Positions 1 to 15,609 of a stretch of DNA of 64,000 bases are shown in pieces (position 1 is the stretch's first letter; each line of letters starts with the position of its first letter). The notes under the pieces are model-generated. The model searched no databases. It was not told the DNA's origin and worked only from the letters and a program-made list of their open reading frames with translations. A program made the position numbers and the translations under genes. The DNA is from Limanda limanda. Lineage: Eukaryota > Chordata > Actinopteri > Pleuronectiformes > Pleuronectidae. The stretch lies in NCBI RefSeq assembly GCF_963576545.1, contig NC_083655.1:14184440-14248439 (forward strand). The letters are read 5' to 3'.

Positions 1-1196
<1,196 letters not shown>

Positions 1197-1688
1197 AAGG
1201 AGCACCCATGCAATAATACTTTTTTCCCTGTGTCTGATAATGTGCATTTGCTTGTATCAGCATGCATGTGTGCCTGTGTGTGTTGGTGTTGCAGCCGTGT
1301 GCGCGTACACACACACACACACACGTGTCCTGACCCCACCACCTCCACAGGTTCACACTAATAACGTCCACCCCTCCTGTCGTATGTTGCTGGGAGTCAA
1401 GCTTTCTCCCAACAGGAAGATGAATTAATAACAATTTTTTAAAACCACCCTCCCCTTCCCCCCACTTTTCTCTTTTTTTTTTCGCCGCTCCACGACGAGG
1501 GGCCAAATCTCCTCAGCATTTCCAGCCCTGTGAGCTAATTTGACAGCTCACGGGGGTGACGCTGATTCCCCTTCACAGAGACAGGTACCCTAGGGCTAGC
1601 CAGCTGGATCGCAGTGGACGCTTACAGATTTGGCTTTAGCTTCATGCTGGGTGTCATCTGTCTCTTTGGTCTTGCGCGGGATAATTTT

Positions 1689-1725
1689 TGTGTGTGTGTG
1701 TGTGCGTGTGTGTGTGTGTGTGTGT
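1689..1725. repeat. (TG)n microsatellite
   Basis: Short, slightly interrupted TG repeat (one TGCG step). Confidence 0.85.
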
Positions 1726-1860
1726 CCGCCCCTGACATCATGTGCCTGAGTAGTTTGTGCCTGGCAGGCCTTGTCTGTCCAGGTTGGCCATCAAACACAG
1801 CCAGCATGGCCCTAATCTGACAAGGCACTGCTCCAAACATGCCACAACAGCCCGAGAAGT

Positions 1861-1912
1861 GTGCGTGTGTGTGCGTGTGCGTGCAAGCATGTGTGTGTGT
1901 GTGTGTGTGTGT
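1861..1912. repeat. Interrupted (TG)n microsatellite
   Basis: Two TG runs separated by GCAAGCA. The surrounding 1.7-3.7 kb is richer in GC than the flanks, but I recognise no exon in it. Confidence 0.85.
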
Positions 1913-2138
1913 AACCCCAGGGCAGACCCCCTTTTCCCTACTCCTTGCCTTTCTCTTCTGTTCTGTCCCATGTCCAGTCTCACCTGACACACCCACTCAT
2001 ACATGCACAAAGAAGAAGAAGAACATCAGAAACCATAAAGGGGAGCCGAGCTGATGCTTCTCCTCCACCTCACAGTCTCAACTCCTCCTCTGTTGGAGTT
2101 GTCGTATGTGTGCAAATGCACGTTTGTGTATTATTCAA

Positions 2139-2162
2139 GTGCGTGTGTGTGTGTGTGTGTGC
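2139..2162. repeat. Short (GT)n microsatellite
   Basis: About eleven GT units within gene-free sequence. Confidence 0.8.
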
Positions 2163-3381
<1,219 letters not shown>

Positions 3382-3699
3382 TAAGAGAGCAGCAGAACGC
3401 AGAATAATTGCATCCACTGGGTAATGTGAGCACCGGCGTTGTGCGGAGTGGGGGGGCGGCGTGGTCAGGGCCGGGGAGGTGGAGACACACAGAGGAAGGA
3501 GTGTCACCAGGGCGAGCTCGCCGAGGCCATTGGGCATGTTTAGTAAACCACACTCACAGACCTCCCACTGAGGCAGCGTTTGTGGAAGTGCTGCAGGACA
3601 TCATCTGGATGCTGGAGCCGAGCTCTGCTGCTCTGGTCCTGCAGACTGCGAGTGCACGGATCCTACGTGTGTGTGTGTGAGAGGAAAAGTGTCTCTTAT

Positions 3700-6040
3700 A
3701 CGACAAGGGGAAAAAGATGCCTGCTGATAATAATAATAAACAGTGGATGGAATATATTCACACACTATATAGATAAATATTTTTATTAATTTACTTCAGG
3801 AGTTGTTAAACCATATTTTCTTGACTGAGGATAAAAGGAAAATAAAGACAAAAATAAAATAAGACAATGAAATGATAAATTGAAACAAAATTTGTTGAGC
3901 ATATTCAATTGTATTGTTTTTATCAAATACATCAAAATTCTACTGGATATGTAACCATAACCTGATCATTTCAATGATTACATTTTATATTCATAGTGTC
4001 CAATTTTTTTCATTCTGTCCATTTGTTTTTATCTTTAAATAGTTCATGTAAAAACACTATTACATGTCAATAGATGGTTCTTGATTTACTCATTGTATGA
4101 GCTCTTCAGTTATTTATTTAAATTATTATAATGGTCCTGAATCTTACGTGGGACCAGCGGTGTCCTTTAATGTGACATTTACACATTGTGTCGTTTACAG
4201 TACAAGTACTTGATGAAACTATTTAATTTAAACACAGTAAAAAGAAAAAATATGATAATTCATGGTTTGTCCCTCCATATAAAAATGTGATTAATAAAAT
4301 AAACTGATGTAAACTGAATTCAACTGGTGCAGAACAACAAATAACTAAAATGAATTAGTGAGAATCTTATATAAATATGTAAAAAAGTAACATAGACATA
4401 GTGAAAAGTGTGTTCTGATTCTGATACTTTTAGTTTAAGTTTTAAAAAAACACAGAAGGTCTTTGTGTTTGGTGCAGAGGTGTCACATAAAAATCTGGAT
4501 TTATTTAATAGACCTGTGGGAGTGAAACAGAGAAACTCATCATGTGCTCTGAGGCAGAAAGACGCTCTCGCATGCAAACTGCAGCCGGACATCAAAATAC
4601 ATAAAAGTACATGTAACGATGCAGCGGGACGGATATTTCCTCGTTATATTGATGTTTGCTTCTCTCACCAAACTCTTTAACGCTGTGGAAATCTTTTGGA
4701 GCGGTATATAACTTTATCTATATAATCATTTATTTATTATAACAATTTTATATATAAACATAATTTAAACAGTATTTAAGGTTTTGCTTTATATTTAAAA
4801 TGTAATAGGTAATTTGACTGACTCCAAACCTAAAATTATTATTAATTTAATTAATTTCCAATAGAAAATGTATTGTTGAGCAATAAAAGTAGAAGAATTA
4901 TCTTGCTTTCAAAAGCTTTATCTAGCCTACCACAAAAAATAGCAATTTTTAATTTGATTTGCAATATATACATTAATTATGCAACATTTATAAAGTGGTA
5001 CCTATGATAATGTAAATACCTCTTAAATATTAATATGAAATGTATTATTTTATATGATAAAAAATTTAAAACATGTTGTGATTCTCTACTATATGGTAAT
5101 TAATGGATTTAACTCGAGGTCATCCTCATATGTTTCACTGATCCTACATGTTTTTAACCTCCAATCATGTAACCTAATCAAAACTAATGGAGGATGAAAT
5201 CAGTGTTTAGCTGCACATCGCTGGGACTAAACTGGGCCTCTGTGATTATTCTCTTAACTGACTGTGACAGTCCTGAATGAATTGAAAACTCACAAACAAA
5301 CTTTTGTCGACTAATTTGCAGCATTTGCCCCCAAACGTTGCCTCGTCCTGCTCTGAATGAATATCTGAATGTACTTTGCTCTTGCCACAAGTGACTTGTT
5401 CATTAAAACATTCATGCCAATTTATTTGCATTTCATGAAGCCTGATAAAAGAAGTTGATAATCCAGGGTTCTTGCACTGGATTTTCAAAACTACTGTGAG
5501 AGATTTAGTGCCATCTTGTGGTCATCGGTGAACACAGTTTCCCAAATAAACTTTCTGCTCTGGATTTTATCGCAGTATCTTTATATTTTTATCTTGATGA
5601 ATGTTGTATAAAGAGAATATAAATTCAGAAGAAATGTAACTCAGTAGAAAATAATTGGTTTTCCTAGTATTCAAACAAATACTATTTAGAGAGAGTACTA
5701 ATATGCAGAAAACACATTTAGTAGATGCATCCCATGTGGTGTTTCACACAATACATATTCTGTTATGCTCATAGGAGGATACAAAGATTGAATAACCACA
5801 TTATCACAGGATATTTACAGATTTAACTTGTGTTAAAGAATACTAATATAAAAAAAGAAGGATCTCTTTTACAACATTAAAATATATCACTTCTAATAAG
5901 GCACCCTTGCAAGTTGCAACTTATTAATTTCTTCATAATAAATCCATAATTAATATTTCCTAAATTGGAATGGAAAATAAAGCAGTAATAAATGTATAAA
6001 AATACATTACATATATATTGAATGTAGCATCATCAGATCT
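3700..6040. other. AT-rich gene-free block
   Basis: Very AT-rich sequence with no recognisable exon. One slightly GC-richer island at about 4540-4700 contains the small open frame listed separately. Sequence near 5495-5530 (ccatcttgtggtcatc) resembles the ends of old vertebrate repeats. Confidence 0.6.
4619..4711 (+). other. Small ORF with signal-peptide-like start
   Basis: ATG at 4619 opens a 30-codon frame ending at TAA 4711. It begins MQRDGYFLVILMFASL, which is a short polar start followed by a hydrophobic core, as in a secretory signal peptide. GGTATAT at 4703 could be a weak splice donor, making this a possible first exon. No downstream exon is recognised before bloc1s5, and no family is recognised. 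A chance ORF is the more likely explanation. Confidence 0.15.
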
Positions 6041-6043
6041 TTA

Positions 6044-6274
6044 GGGTTGCCAGGTTGTGAAAGTCCCTGATAGGTGTCCTTTCTAACTGTTACTGACATG
6101 AACAAAGATATAGGTAAGATTAAAAATGTATTTTAATCCATATAATATGCACAGCAGGTTTTCACAGGGTGAGAGATCCAGTACAACTCTACACTATGAA
6201 CTATGAAGATATGAAGACACTATGAAGCGTTTGATAAACGTAAACTAGAGGGATCCCTCACAATCTGGCAACCT
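6044..6274. mobile_element. Candidate MITE with about 26-bp inverted ends
   Basis: The left end GGGTTGCCAGGTTGTGAAAG matches, as reverse complement, the right end that finishes ATCTGGCAACCT at 6274. The arms share GGTTGCCAG(G/A)TTGTGA and, further in, TCCCT. The 231-bp body is AT-rich with no ORF, as expected for a small non-autonomous DNA transposon. I could not see a convincing target-site duplication, so the superfamily is not assigned. Confidence 0.6.
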
Positions 6275-6639
6275 CATCGTTATTATTATCAATAAATCAT
6301 AACAAAACAATTTTCATAATTGATGCATAAGTATTAGATTGATGTCATGAATGAAGCTATTGTTATGGTTATTATTTAGGGTAAAGGGACACAGTGATGG
6401 ATCAGTGGTTCATTTAGTGGAGCAACACTGACACCTGCTGTCCTCACACAGAACTACAGTCTGCACCACTGTCTCCCCTCATTCTCACACAGTCACACAA
6501 ACGCTACAGAGAGCTCACAGTGTCGCATCCAATTTAAATAAAACATCAAAACCTCAATTGAATACCTTAGCATCCTTTTATTTAATTTATCGTATTTTAA
6601 ATGGATATAAAACAAGGTCAAATCTGACTCAGACCCCCC

Positions 6640-6931
6640 TGCTTCAGCCGCTTGGTTCAGTCCGTACCCGGAAGTAGTTGTAATTGTTTACATCTCAGTC
6701 AGCTGGCTTCCATTCACTCCTTCACACTGAAGCTGGGATGTTTCACTACTTGTCTAAATAACACGTGAACGTTAATAACAAATCACAGTCAATTCACTGC
6801 CAGTTAGCTTAGCATCTCGGAGCATTTAGCCGGTGAATTAGCAGTAAGCAGCAGGTTTAGCTAGCTGCTCTGCAGGTAGGGACACTTTGCTTTAGCTGCT
6901 CACACCGACAGATCCACTGAGGTTGAACAAC
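6640..6931 (+). promoter_or_regulatory. bloc1s5 promoter and 5' UTR region
   Basis: This stretch lies directly upstream of the bloc1s5 start codon. It holds an ETS-type site, CCCGGAAGT (6668-6676), typical of TATA-less housekeeping promoters. No TATA box is obvious. The transcription start cannot be placed from sequence alone. Confidence 0.5.
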
Positions 6932-9261
6932 ATGGACAAGATCGCTAAAGGTGAGTGAAAAACACAGTAGAGAAAGGTCTTTCTTTGTTAGCATGGTAGC
7001 TAGCTCCTGTCTCAGGCTGCGATATGATACGAGGCTAATGAAGTGTCACATGACTGAGTTTAGCAGTGGAGTTAGCTTATCTGTAGAAACATGAAGTGAA
7101 ATATTATATCATGCAGACTAGCGAACGGAAACCTAAGGTGATGTGTGTTGTTCCTGCAGATGTCGGTGATATCCAGTCCCGTCTGTTGCACCACAGACCC
7201 ATCGTCAACGCAGAGATCCGCTACTTCGTCAGAGAGTTTGAGGTAATCACACACATACAAGCCCTGATCGGTCACAACATTAGAACCAGTGACTGGTTTG
7301 AATGTTGTGGTTGATCTGTGCAGAGACTTAAACACACACATTGTGTTAGGAGGTCAGGAGCCGAGCTGGGGCCCAGTGATGAAGACTGTCCCTCATCCAA
7401 AGGAATGAGACTGTGTGTGTGTCCACCTGCTGAACTGTCCCAGAGTCAGTCACTAAACCTCATTCCCCTTTTCCCACAAGGCAGAGCTGGTTCTGGGCCT
7501 AAACTTGAACGAGTTCTACAAAAGTTCTGTTCTTTGGTCGTCAGCTGAAGTGCAGAGCAAACTGGGGAATCATCATAAAACAAATTCTATTTTAGGGCAT
7601 CAGGGAGTGAGCGAGTACGATTTTTATGATTATTAATTTTGACAGATAACAGTAGAGACTTGCAGTTAATTATCGGTAACTTAAGCCCTCAACCCTTTGT
7701 TTCAGTTATTCAGGATTTTCTTGTTACATACTGCTATTTAATGCTGTACACCATCTTATAAACCTAAATCACAGTTGCTAGTGGTAACAGATTCAGTTTT
7801 ATTCAACCATTTCAGTCTGCTGATACTCTTAAAATAGTACATTTGACACAAATAATCTACATCAATTAAGAGCCACAGTAATTTCAATGTCTTCAAGTCG
7901 GTAATTGAAGAATTTATACTGTAAATACACACTTGTTATAAGAGTCACCTCACATTGTGAGCTATGAATACACACAGAGAAATGGTTTAACAGAAAAAAC
8001 ATTCACAGATAAGTTTGGAACCTCACCTGCCACATTAGCATAATCCACATCTCACCATATTTAGGGTCACAGATAAACAAAAAACTAATTTTGTACTTTC
8101 CATCACAATATTGACCTTTAAGCCAATTATATTTTCTGTAAATGTCAATATACCATATTTGTCACATCTAAAATGTCATAAAGTAATTAGTTACATTTGT
8201 TTATTAGGTGCAATTCGAAGTAATCTATATATTTAAAGACTCACTACGGTTTCTTGTTGTTGAAACCAGATATCTGCTCATTTGTCAGCACTTGTTTTAA
8301 TCGAAGCAGCACGTGAGGACCCACTATCACTGAAGAGAAATGTGTTTGGTGGATTGAGTTTGTGTCTGTCTGTGTGAGAGGACACTAAACGCTCTGTTTT
8401 CCAGGAGAAACGTGGACACAGGGAGAGCAGACTGCTGGAGAGTCTCAATAAAATGGTGGTGGAAGCAAATGAACAAATGCAGCCCGAGAATTTAGAGGCT
8501 GTGAACCAGGATCTGATGTCCAACCTCACCAAACGTTGTAAGTCTCCTCTCTCCGCTTTATGATAGTGTCAGATTTTTGCTCTTAGAAGCTTTAAATATC
8601 ATTGTTTTGCCTGAATTTTGCTTTTTATATCTTTGTGTGCCTTTCTCCCACAGTGGAGGCTGCTAAACATATGGCAGACCGAGTCCAGCAGAGAGAGCTA
8701 GAGGCCCAGCAGGTAAAAACAACTGGGTTGGCTACAGCGTCATAGCCTCATAAAACTGGATTGCATTACAGATAACACAGGCATTTATAATATTGTGTCT
8801 TCAGCATGTATTCAAGGCAGAGTGCCAGCATCCAGAGTCCACAATGAGCTCTGCCTTACATCATCAGCATCGTCACTGTAGTGTGTGAGTGTGAGTGTAT
8901 GGAGGAGGAGGTGTGAGAATTTGAGGCATCGCACATGGATTTGTAAAGTTGTCTTGTTGAAAGTCACACTATAAAAAAATGTATATTATAAACTATATAT
9001 TTACTGTGATTATCACCTAAAACACCGGATCACGCTCAAGACTTTTCATCACTTTTCTCTCTGCTCTCATTTTCACTTTCCTTCCAGAGCAACCAAATGC
9101 AGCTGAACATGGAGCGTCTGAAAGAGGAATGGGCCGACTTCCTGAAGGAGCAGCAGAGACTGAAGGAGGAGGTGGACGAGGAGCACGCCAAGGCTGTGGG
9201 ACAACTCAGCACCCACTACAGTGAGAAAAAGATGGATCTGGCAAAGCTTTCACCCCTCTAA
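6932..9261 (+). CDS. bloc1s5: BLOC-1 subunit 5 (Muted homologue)
   Basis: Five coding exons join in frame: 6932-6950, 7160-7242, 8405-8537, 8654-8712 and 9088-9261. All four introns are GT-AG. They give 468 nt, or 155 aa plus TAA. The start has a good Kozak context (A at -3, G at +4). The protein begins MDKIAKDVGDIQSRLLHHRP, carries RYFVREFEEKRGHRESRLLE and ends DEEHAKAVGQLSTHYSEKK followed by MDLAKLSPL. This matches the BLOC1S5/Muted family, including the Asp-Leu-Ala-Lys C-terminus. It is mostly charged, heptad-like helix, as expected of a coiled-coil BLOC-1 subunit; BLOC-1 sorts cargo from endosomes to melanosomes and other lysosome-related organelles. The human protein is 187 aa, so this fish form lacks most of the disordered N-terminal extension. 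txndc5 follows about 20 kb downstream on the same strand, as in human. Confidence 0.93.
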
Positions 9262-9445
9262 CCAGATGAGGTCTGCGAGGGGCTCGGGTCAACACGCTCT
9301 CCCCTTATTATAGGAACTTTATCACTGACCTGGGTAGTCTGCTCTGCGTGGGCACAGCGGAGGTATCGGCTGTGATTGATGTACTTAAGAAAAAGAGCCT
9401 CAGAGGTTTTGCTCCTGCACAAGAGTCAGCATTTCCCAATTCATA

Positions 9446-9451
9446 AATAAA
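9446..9451 (+). terminator. Probable bloc1s5 poly(A) signal
   Basis: AATAAA lies about 185 nt after the bloc1s5 stop codon. It is the first canonical hexamer downstream, implying a short 3' UTR. Confidence 0.55.
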
Positions 9452-12206
9452 TGTATGATTAACAATGTGGCAATTTCACAGGCCATCAAACTCGTCTGTT
9501 TATACCACATGGAGCTCGCGTGGCACGCAAGTGCTGCAAAAGACCTCTGCAATATGTCACTTTTAAACAAGCAATCGTGGAAGGCCGTGACACTCTCTGC
9601 ATTTCAGGATGTTTAATGGATGCCTGCCTGAAGGGCGCTGATGATAAATATGCATCCACCTCCAGTTGAAAAGGATCCCGGCTCCAAGTGCTGGAGAAAC
9701 GAGCTCAAACAGAACTGCAGGACAACTCATCCCTCACCGGCTCGGCCGTGTTTGGAACGCTCAACGCCTGACGCTGACTTCAAGTCGCTTACGTTATAAA
9801 AGGTCTCTACTGAAACCAGTTTGAATGATCAGAAGCAGCTGCTTTTGGTTTGCTTTGCCACCTCAAAGCTGATTTTAATGAGTCACAAATCCAATGTTTG
9901 CATTGCTGGTTAAACAGAAAAAAAACATCAATCATATTCTGGTTTCAATTTCCTGCTGGTCATGTATGCATAAAACAATATCCTCAAGTTTTCAGTGGTT
10001 GTCATGCTTTGTGCTTAGAGTGTTTAAAAGGCCCGGGATGATCAACTTTCCGAGAGTTCATTCATGGTTTGTGTTTATGTGCAGTTTAAATACTGACTTT
10101 TGTGTTGTTTAGCACAGAGTAAATACACTGTAAAAAAAACTGTAATATGAACTACAAAAGAAGCAAAATCATCTCCATGTGTCGTGACCCTTGAGCTGAG
10201 AACCCTGCACACTTTAAATCAAGTGTTGTTGTTTTTTGCCCCAGACAATGGTGGCCTGTTGGACAGGTTAATGGGTGGGTGGGCACACTGGGGACATTCT
10301 TGGCATGGCTGAGAAAGGAGTTCATCTCAGACAAGCAAATAGAACAAATATTTTCACATAATTCCCTTTACATCCCTGCCACACACTCATTTCAAACAGC
10401 CCAGACACCTTTAACTGTCAAAAGTCACGTCATCAGAAGAGGCAGGTTTAGAGTTCTCGTCATCCGTCAGCCAAAGTACAAAATATCTGTAAGAGCGGAA
10501 TAATAAAATAAACCAATAGTGAAGTGAGTGAATGCACTGGTGTATTTTCCATTTCGCTCGCAGTGACCCTGCAAGGCCACTCTCTGGTCGCTCCGCTTGT
10601 GCCAGTGTGTGAGTGTTGTCAGTGGATCAGAGCGGGCACAGACATGCCATCAGATGTTTGGAGGAAACATGCTGCCCCGTGGGTGCTGCCCTGGTTTCTG
10701 TATGTGTGTGTGTGTGCAGCCCTTAAACCTCCGCCTTGGGAGGTAGCTGTCCATCACGGAGACAGCCCATCATCACCTAATGAGGAGTGACAATACGGAA
10801 ACATGGCGAGCCTCTGCCCAGCGAGGTCCCTTTTCATCTGCCCTTGTTTATTTTACTTTTTACTCTAAGGTTTGAAATAAAGAGGAAAAGAGTACATAAA
10901 AGGTCACCGTTAAAGTCGTGCTGAAGCGTATGTTGGACTTAATATTACAAAGTACAGGCTTCGGTTCAGACATAATCCATTTGGACATTGCCGTGAAATA
11001 TCCGATTAAGAAATAAGTCAGAAGAATTTTGGATCATTTCTAGAACTTAGTACTGGAGCATAAATAAAAATTCCAAGGATCCAACACTAAACACTTCACA
11101 TCAGATAAAGTTTAGAATAAAGGATGTTAGTCCACGTGTAACTTTTCTGGCCGTTGCGTGGCCTGCTGTTTACTGGCTCTCATACACACACCATAAAAAA
11201 AAAATGCCTGTAGTGATGAGGCTGATGCAGTGTGGGAAAACTGCAAGGATATAGTACAGTACTTAAGTTAAAAGTACTTTTACAAACTAATGGAAATAGG
11301 ACCAATGCTGTCAACAAGACCAGGTTCTTCACCAAACTGAATTACCATTAAACATTCATTTGAAATCAAAGGTTTTCAAGGTAGATGGGGTAACAAAGAA
11401 AAAGCTGAAAATATCAGAACCTGGTGTATTGAATGTTTGAGTCTCTGGTGTGTTGATCAATCTAATTCATCCTCTATGTAGAGATACAAACCAGAAAAAG
11501 TCGACCTGCGAGATTAACGGCTGAGACGCTGGTTTATCCAGGCAGATATCATCAAGGACATCTAAGTGTACTCAGGTGCTGCTGGTACAAAACCCTTCCC
11601 TGCACTGAGTAGAGCATACAACCCTGTAAAACGACTCCATGTGCAGAATAAGGGGCTCGCGCTGGGACTGAAACCCCCTGTTATCATTCTCGCTCCGCTG
11701 CCTCATGTCTCTGGACCGGAGTTGGCTTGTGTTTTGTCTCCTGTGTCCATCAGAGAGCAGTGTGCTCTTCCTGTTTTGCAAGCGGAGCAATGCTCTCGGG
11801 CCATGGAGATGCCATTCCCCGTGCCAACATAAATGGTGAAGGAAACAGCAGCACCCAGCTGGAGCCCCACTGGGCAAGCCATGGAGATAAGGGGTGTGTT
11901 GGTTCATGCAATCTGATGTTCTGTCTGCAGAAAGCTTTCCATCTCCACTGGAACAGAGTGAAATGGATCACAGGGATGAAATGTGCAGATAACGTGTAAT
12001 GAGGACATTCACTTAAAAAACAGGATCTGATCTTTGTCATTGACACTTTACTGATGAGAGACTGTGAGAACCGGCGAGGCTCTGCTCGAGTGACAGGTTC
12101 AGGCGTGTGGTGAATGATGTCAGCGAGATGGGAAGTGAATGGGGAAAACAGTTACACCAATAACAATGGACATTGCTTATTAATTAAGAACACATAAGGT
12201 TCATAG
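9452..12206. other. Intergenic DNA between bloc1s5 and txndc5
   Basis: No exon is recognised. Moderately GC-rich, non-repetitive stretches at about 9590-9790, 10520-10840 and 11560-11990 stand out from the AT-rich flanks and might be conserved non-coding elements. Only comparison with other fish could tell. Confidence 0.45.
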
Positions 12207-12433
12207 AGGTGGCTGTGGCTTGGGACAGACCAAAAGTCGTCTACTAGAAGGTTGGTGGTTCCATCCCGAGCGCCTCCAGTCTACTCTCCTAAGTGTCCTT
12301 GGGCAAGATACTGAACCCCAAATTGCAAGTCTGTGCACAGTGTATGAATGGTTTGTGATAGAATAAGCACTTAGTAAATATGGGTCAATGGGACATGTAT
12401 TGTAAAGTGCTTTGAGATGATAAGACTGCAAAA
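12207..12433 (+). mobile_element. tRNA-derived SINE-like element
   Basis: The head GGTGGCTGTGGCTTGGG resembles a tRNA-type A box, and GGTTCCATCCC (12257-12267) resembles the B box GGTTCRANNCC. The unit AAGTGTCCTTGGGCAAGATA then follows, with CTGAACCCCAAATTGC and a tail containing AAAGTGCTTTGAGATGATAA. I recognise this layout as a common teleost SINE-like repeat. It is diverged and non-coding. A related partial copy lies at 53196-53350. Confidence 0.7.
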
Positions 12434-14984
12434 AGTCCTTTAACCATGAGAGCTGTGTTATTATAAGACAATAAAAACTACATTGTGTGTGTAAGGATAC
12501 ATATCTGTCCTACTCCTAATGTCCAAAGTGTCTACACAGGGTGTCCAGGATTAATTTCAGAGTTGAATACATCTATAACTATTTTAAATGCCTCAAATAC
12601 ATTTTACTATGTGCCATATGTACTACATACCAATCATAAAAAGGATATACCCTTATGATGTATCCTTAGTTCACTGCAGGTCACCTCTGCCCCCCTCCAC
12701 AAAGACAGATAAAGATAATGTAACCTTCTGCTCACACATCATTCTTCTTCCTCGGTGATGTCTCTGCATTCCTCATTTATATATAATAATATATAAAATA
12801 ATAAATAGGACAAATGGATGCATTATACATAAATATGGCTTTTTTTTCTTCCACCACAGTAAAAGTCCTGTTTTAATTCCTTTGAATTTAGGTTTTTTTA
12901 AATCATCATTATAAATAATATACTGCAGGTCATCTATAAAAGATCCACTTAATATTTAATTATAACCCTTGTAAATATATTGAGTTGTTAATAATATAAA
13001 TAAATATATATAATAACGCTTTAGAATCTAATTTGAATCGGCAGCTGTATGATCTCATCACACATTAGTCTTTAATACGCTTCATAAATGTACAAATAAC
13101 TATCATTAAAATACTTTTTTACAGAGTTACTTTGGTGTTCATGATGATTCCTATATAACATGGCTATGAGAAAGTCAGTTCACTTTACATGGGACAAATG
13201 CAGCTTAATAATGTGTCCATTCACTCTCTTACTAGAAAAAAAAAATTAATTACTCTTGACGTCATGCGACTGCTGCAGTTTCTACGAGGCTGACAGCAAA
13301 CTTGGCATCTCCAAGCGTTTTCTCTTTGGCCCGATCACCTTTCAGTTCGGTGGACGGGTGAGAAAAAGCAGGCAACAGCAACACTGGTTCAGTATTTTTG
13401 TGTCGGATCATTAGAAAGCTTGGAGCTTTTCACTCACCCACTCGCTCTGCAGACGGCTTATGTGAGAATTTCCAGCCTCTGCGAGCTCAACTCTCTTTTT
13501 CTTTTGTGCAATGTGATGGGTCCCTGTTACTCAATTACAGAGGGGTGCAAATGAAAATGCCACTGAACAAAAGCGCTGCGCTGCTAAGTTAATAACTTGG
13601 CTTAACTGCACAGCATGGGTGCAGGGTCGGTGATGGGTGCTGGTTGGTGATGCAAAATATGAATTCTTTGGCAGTGGCAACCGTTCACCGAGAGGATTGC
13701 TAAGTAAGAGCGGGAGCGCGAAAGAACTGAATGCATTTATATTTTTCTGAGGGAAGGTTGAAAGGCATGCTGGATATTCTCAGGCCCCTGGCAGCTTTAG
13801 AGAATGCACTTGTTGGCATATAAAAGCAAATCACTGGAAAGAAAGGAGTTCAAAATGAAATGTCCCAACTTTCACTATAAATGCCAGCACCCCTTTATTA
13901 ACAAGCTCTTCAGGGAAGGCTCCCACTGGAGTCTGTTTTTAGTCTGTATCGACTCAGGCCAGGTTCTTCCTTCTCCGTTGGACGCACACACACACTCTGT
14001 CGCCATCTTTTGTGCTGCGGAGGAGGCGCACGGTCTAATTAGCCAAGCTGTCTGTGATGTTTTGCATCTGTTCGGTTTCATTAGACAGCCTCCACACACC
14101 AGCTCCGTGTTCCTGCCAGGTCCAAGAAACACAAGTCAGAGTCCAGCATCAACAAGGACCTTCCTCAGTCAATCATGAGGGGAACAATAGCCAGAGACGA
14201 CGCAGAGAATGGCCTGACAGGGGCCGGTGGCCACCAGCAGCAGCAGGACTTGTTGTTGTCTAGATTCCTTACTTTAGAGGAATGTGTGGCGTCACTTCCA
14301 ACACATACCTTCTCACCGGCTTTGATTCTCCCTGTTTTCTGTACCAGACAGGTATTTTCCTGATCTTATCTCCTGTTGTGGTTTCAATGTCGCAAGACCA
14401 GCCTTCGTTGGAACATAATTTGTCTTTTGTTATATTCTTATTTTCTAATGCAAGATATAATAAAATAATAATTTATTAGTGCCACAGCTGGGAATATTAT
14501 TGTAAACAGAATATTTACAGTGAGAGCAAAATCTAGACAGTGTAACAGGATTACACATTAGCCATTGAATTGCACTGATAGAATGAGTATTACACAGTTA
14601 AATGAGTTCAACCTGAGTGAGTCGATTTTATTGTTTTATGTTTCATGTTGATTTTTTTGTTTCCTTCTTTCCTTGTAAAGCAATTTCTAACCTTGTTGAG
14701 AACAATTTTTTTTAAATAACTGCTAGTATTAAAAGTTAAATATACATCAGGTAACTTACCCAAAATCTAGTGAACAGATTTTGATGGCTGTTTTATTGAT
14801 GCCACTGATGTCTGGCCCCTTCAAAAACAGGATAACACCTTCAGTTGCTATGGATAATATGGATATATAATCACAAGCTATTTGCCAACTTTGTTTCTAA
14901 TGTTTTGGTGCTGTGCAGGGAGAGTACTTATTTCAAATAAGTCAAAAAACACACACAACTTATCTCATAGTGATAAAGACACTC
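12434..14984. other. Intergenic DNA, no gene seen
   Basis: The first part is AT-rich. A GC-richer block at about 13960-14260 includes a TAATTAG homeodomain-type motif near 14036 and may be conserved non-coding DNA. Open frames here lack domains. Confidence 0.4.
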
Positions 14985-15150
14985 AGAAAATCTCCCTGGA
15001 TCCTCCCATGATATTGATCTGCACCTAACTTTAATGGGTGTCTTCCCTGACCAATATGCATTATGGGTACTCCTCTCAGTTTATGTGTAATGCTCCAAAC
15101 TAACAACCAAACAAACGCCAATGAAAACACAACTTCCTTGGTGTAGCTAA
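14985..15150 (-). repeat. Dispersed repeat family R1, copy A
   Basis: Antisense copy of a family whose sense form starts CCTCC...GGAGGTTATGT and runs through GGATTATGCAAA to GGATCC. Here the diagnostic pieces are CTTTAATGGGTGTCTTCCCTG, AAACTAACAACCAAACAAAC and ACTTCCTTGG. Other copies are at 46085-46226, 55030-55199 and 56405-56570. Confidence 0.6.
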
Positions 15151-15560
15151 CCAGTTGATTTCACTGTCGGATGTGTATTTCTGACAAGATCCAGAAGCCA
15201 TGGAAAATAGTGAAAGAACAGAAGAGGTTTTAAATCACCTCACTGATATTCAGAAGTTGCTCTTTCAGCACAGGTCATGGATACACATCAATCTGCTACA
15301 ACATTAAAACCAGTTACCGGTTTTATTGTTGTGCCTGATCGGTGTATAAACGTAACTTTCAGGAGATAGACTTGGGATTTTTGTGTCTCTGTGTGATTGG
15401 TTGGAGCAGGGGAGTCTTTCCATGGAGACACGCTCTTGGCAGATGAATGCATGGGAGTGGACTCCGTTCAATAAAGGCAACTCTCTGTCTTTCAGGGCCC
15501 GGGACGGCCCTGGGCTTCGCTTTTCATTGTTCCCCTCCCGTGTGTCTCTGAACTCAAGTG

Positions 15561-15562
<2 letters not shown>

Positions 15563-15609
<47 letters not shown>

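Noticed and set aside
12207..12433. tRNA gene
   Set aside because: It has degenerate A and B box-like words, but no cloverleaf can be folded with confidence, and the repeat body continues as in a SINE.
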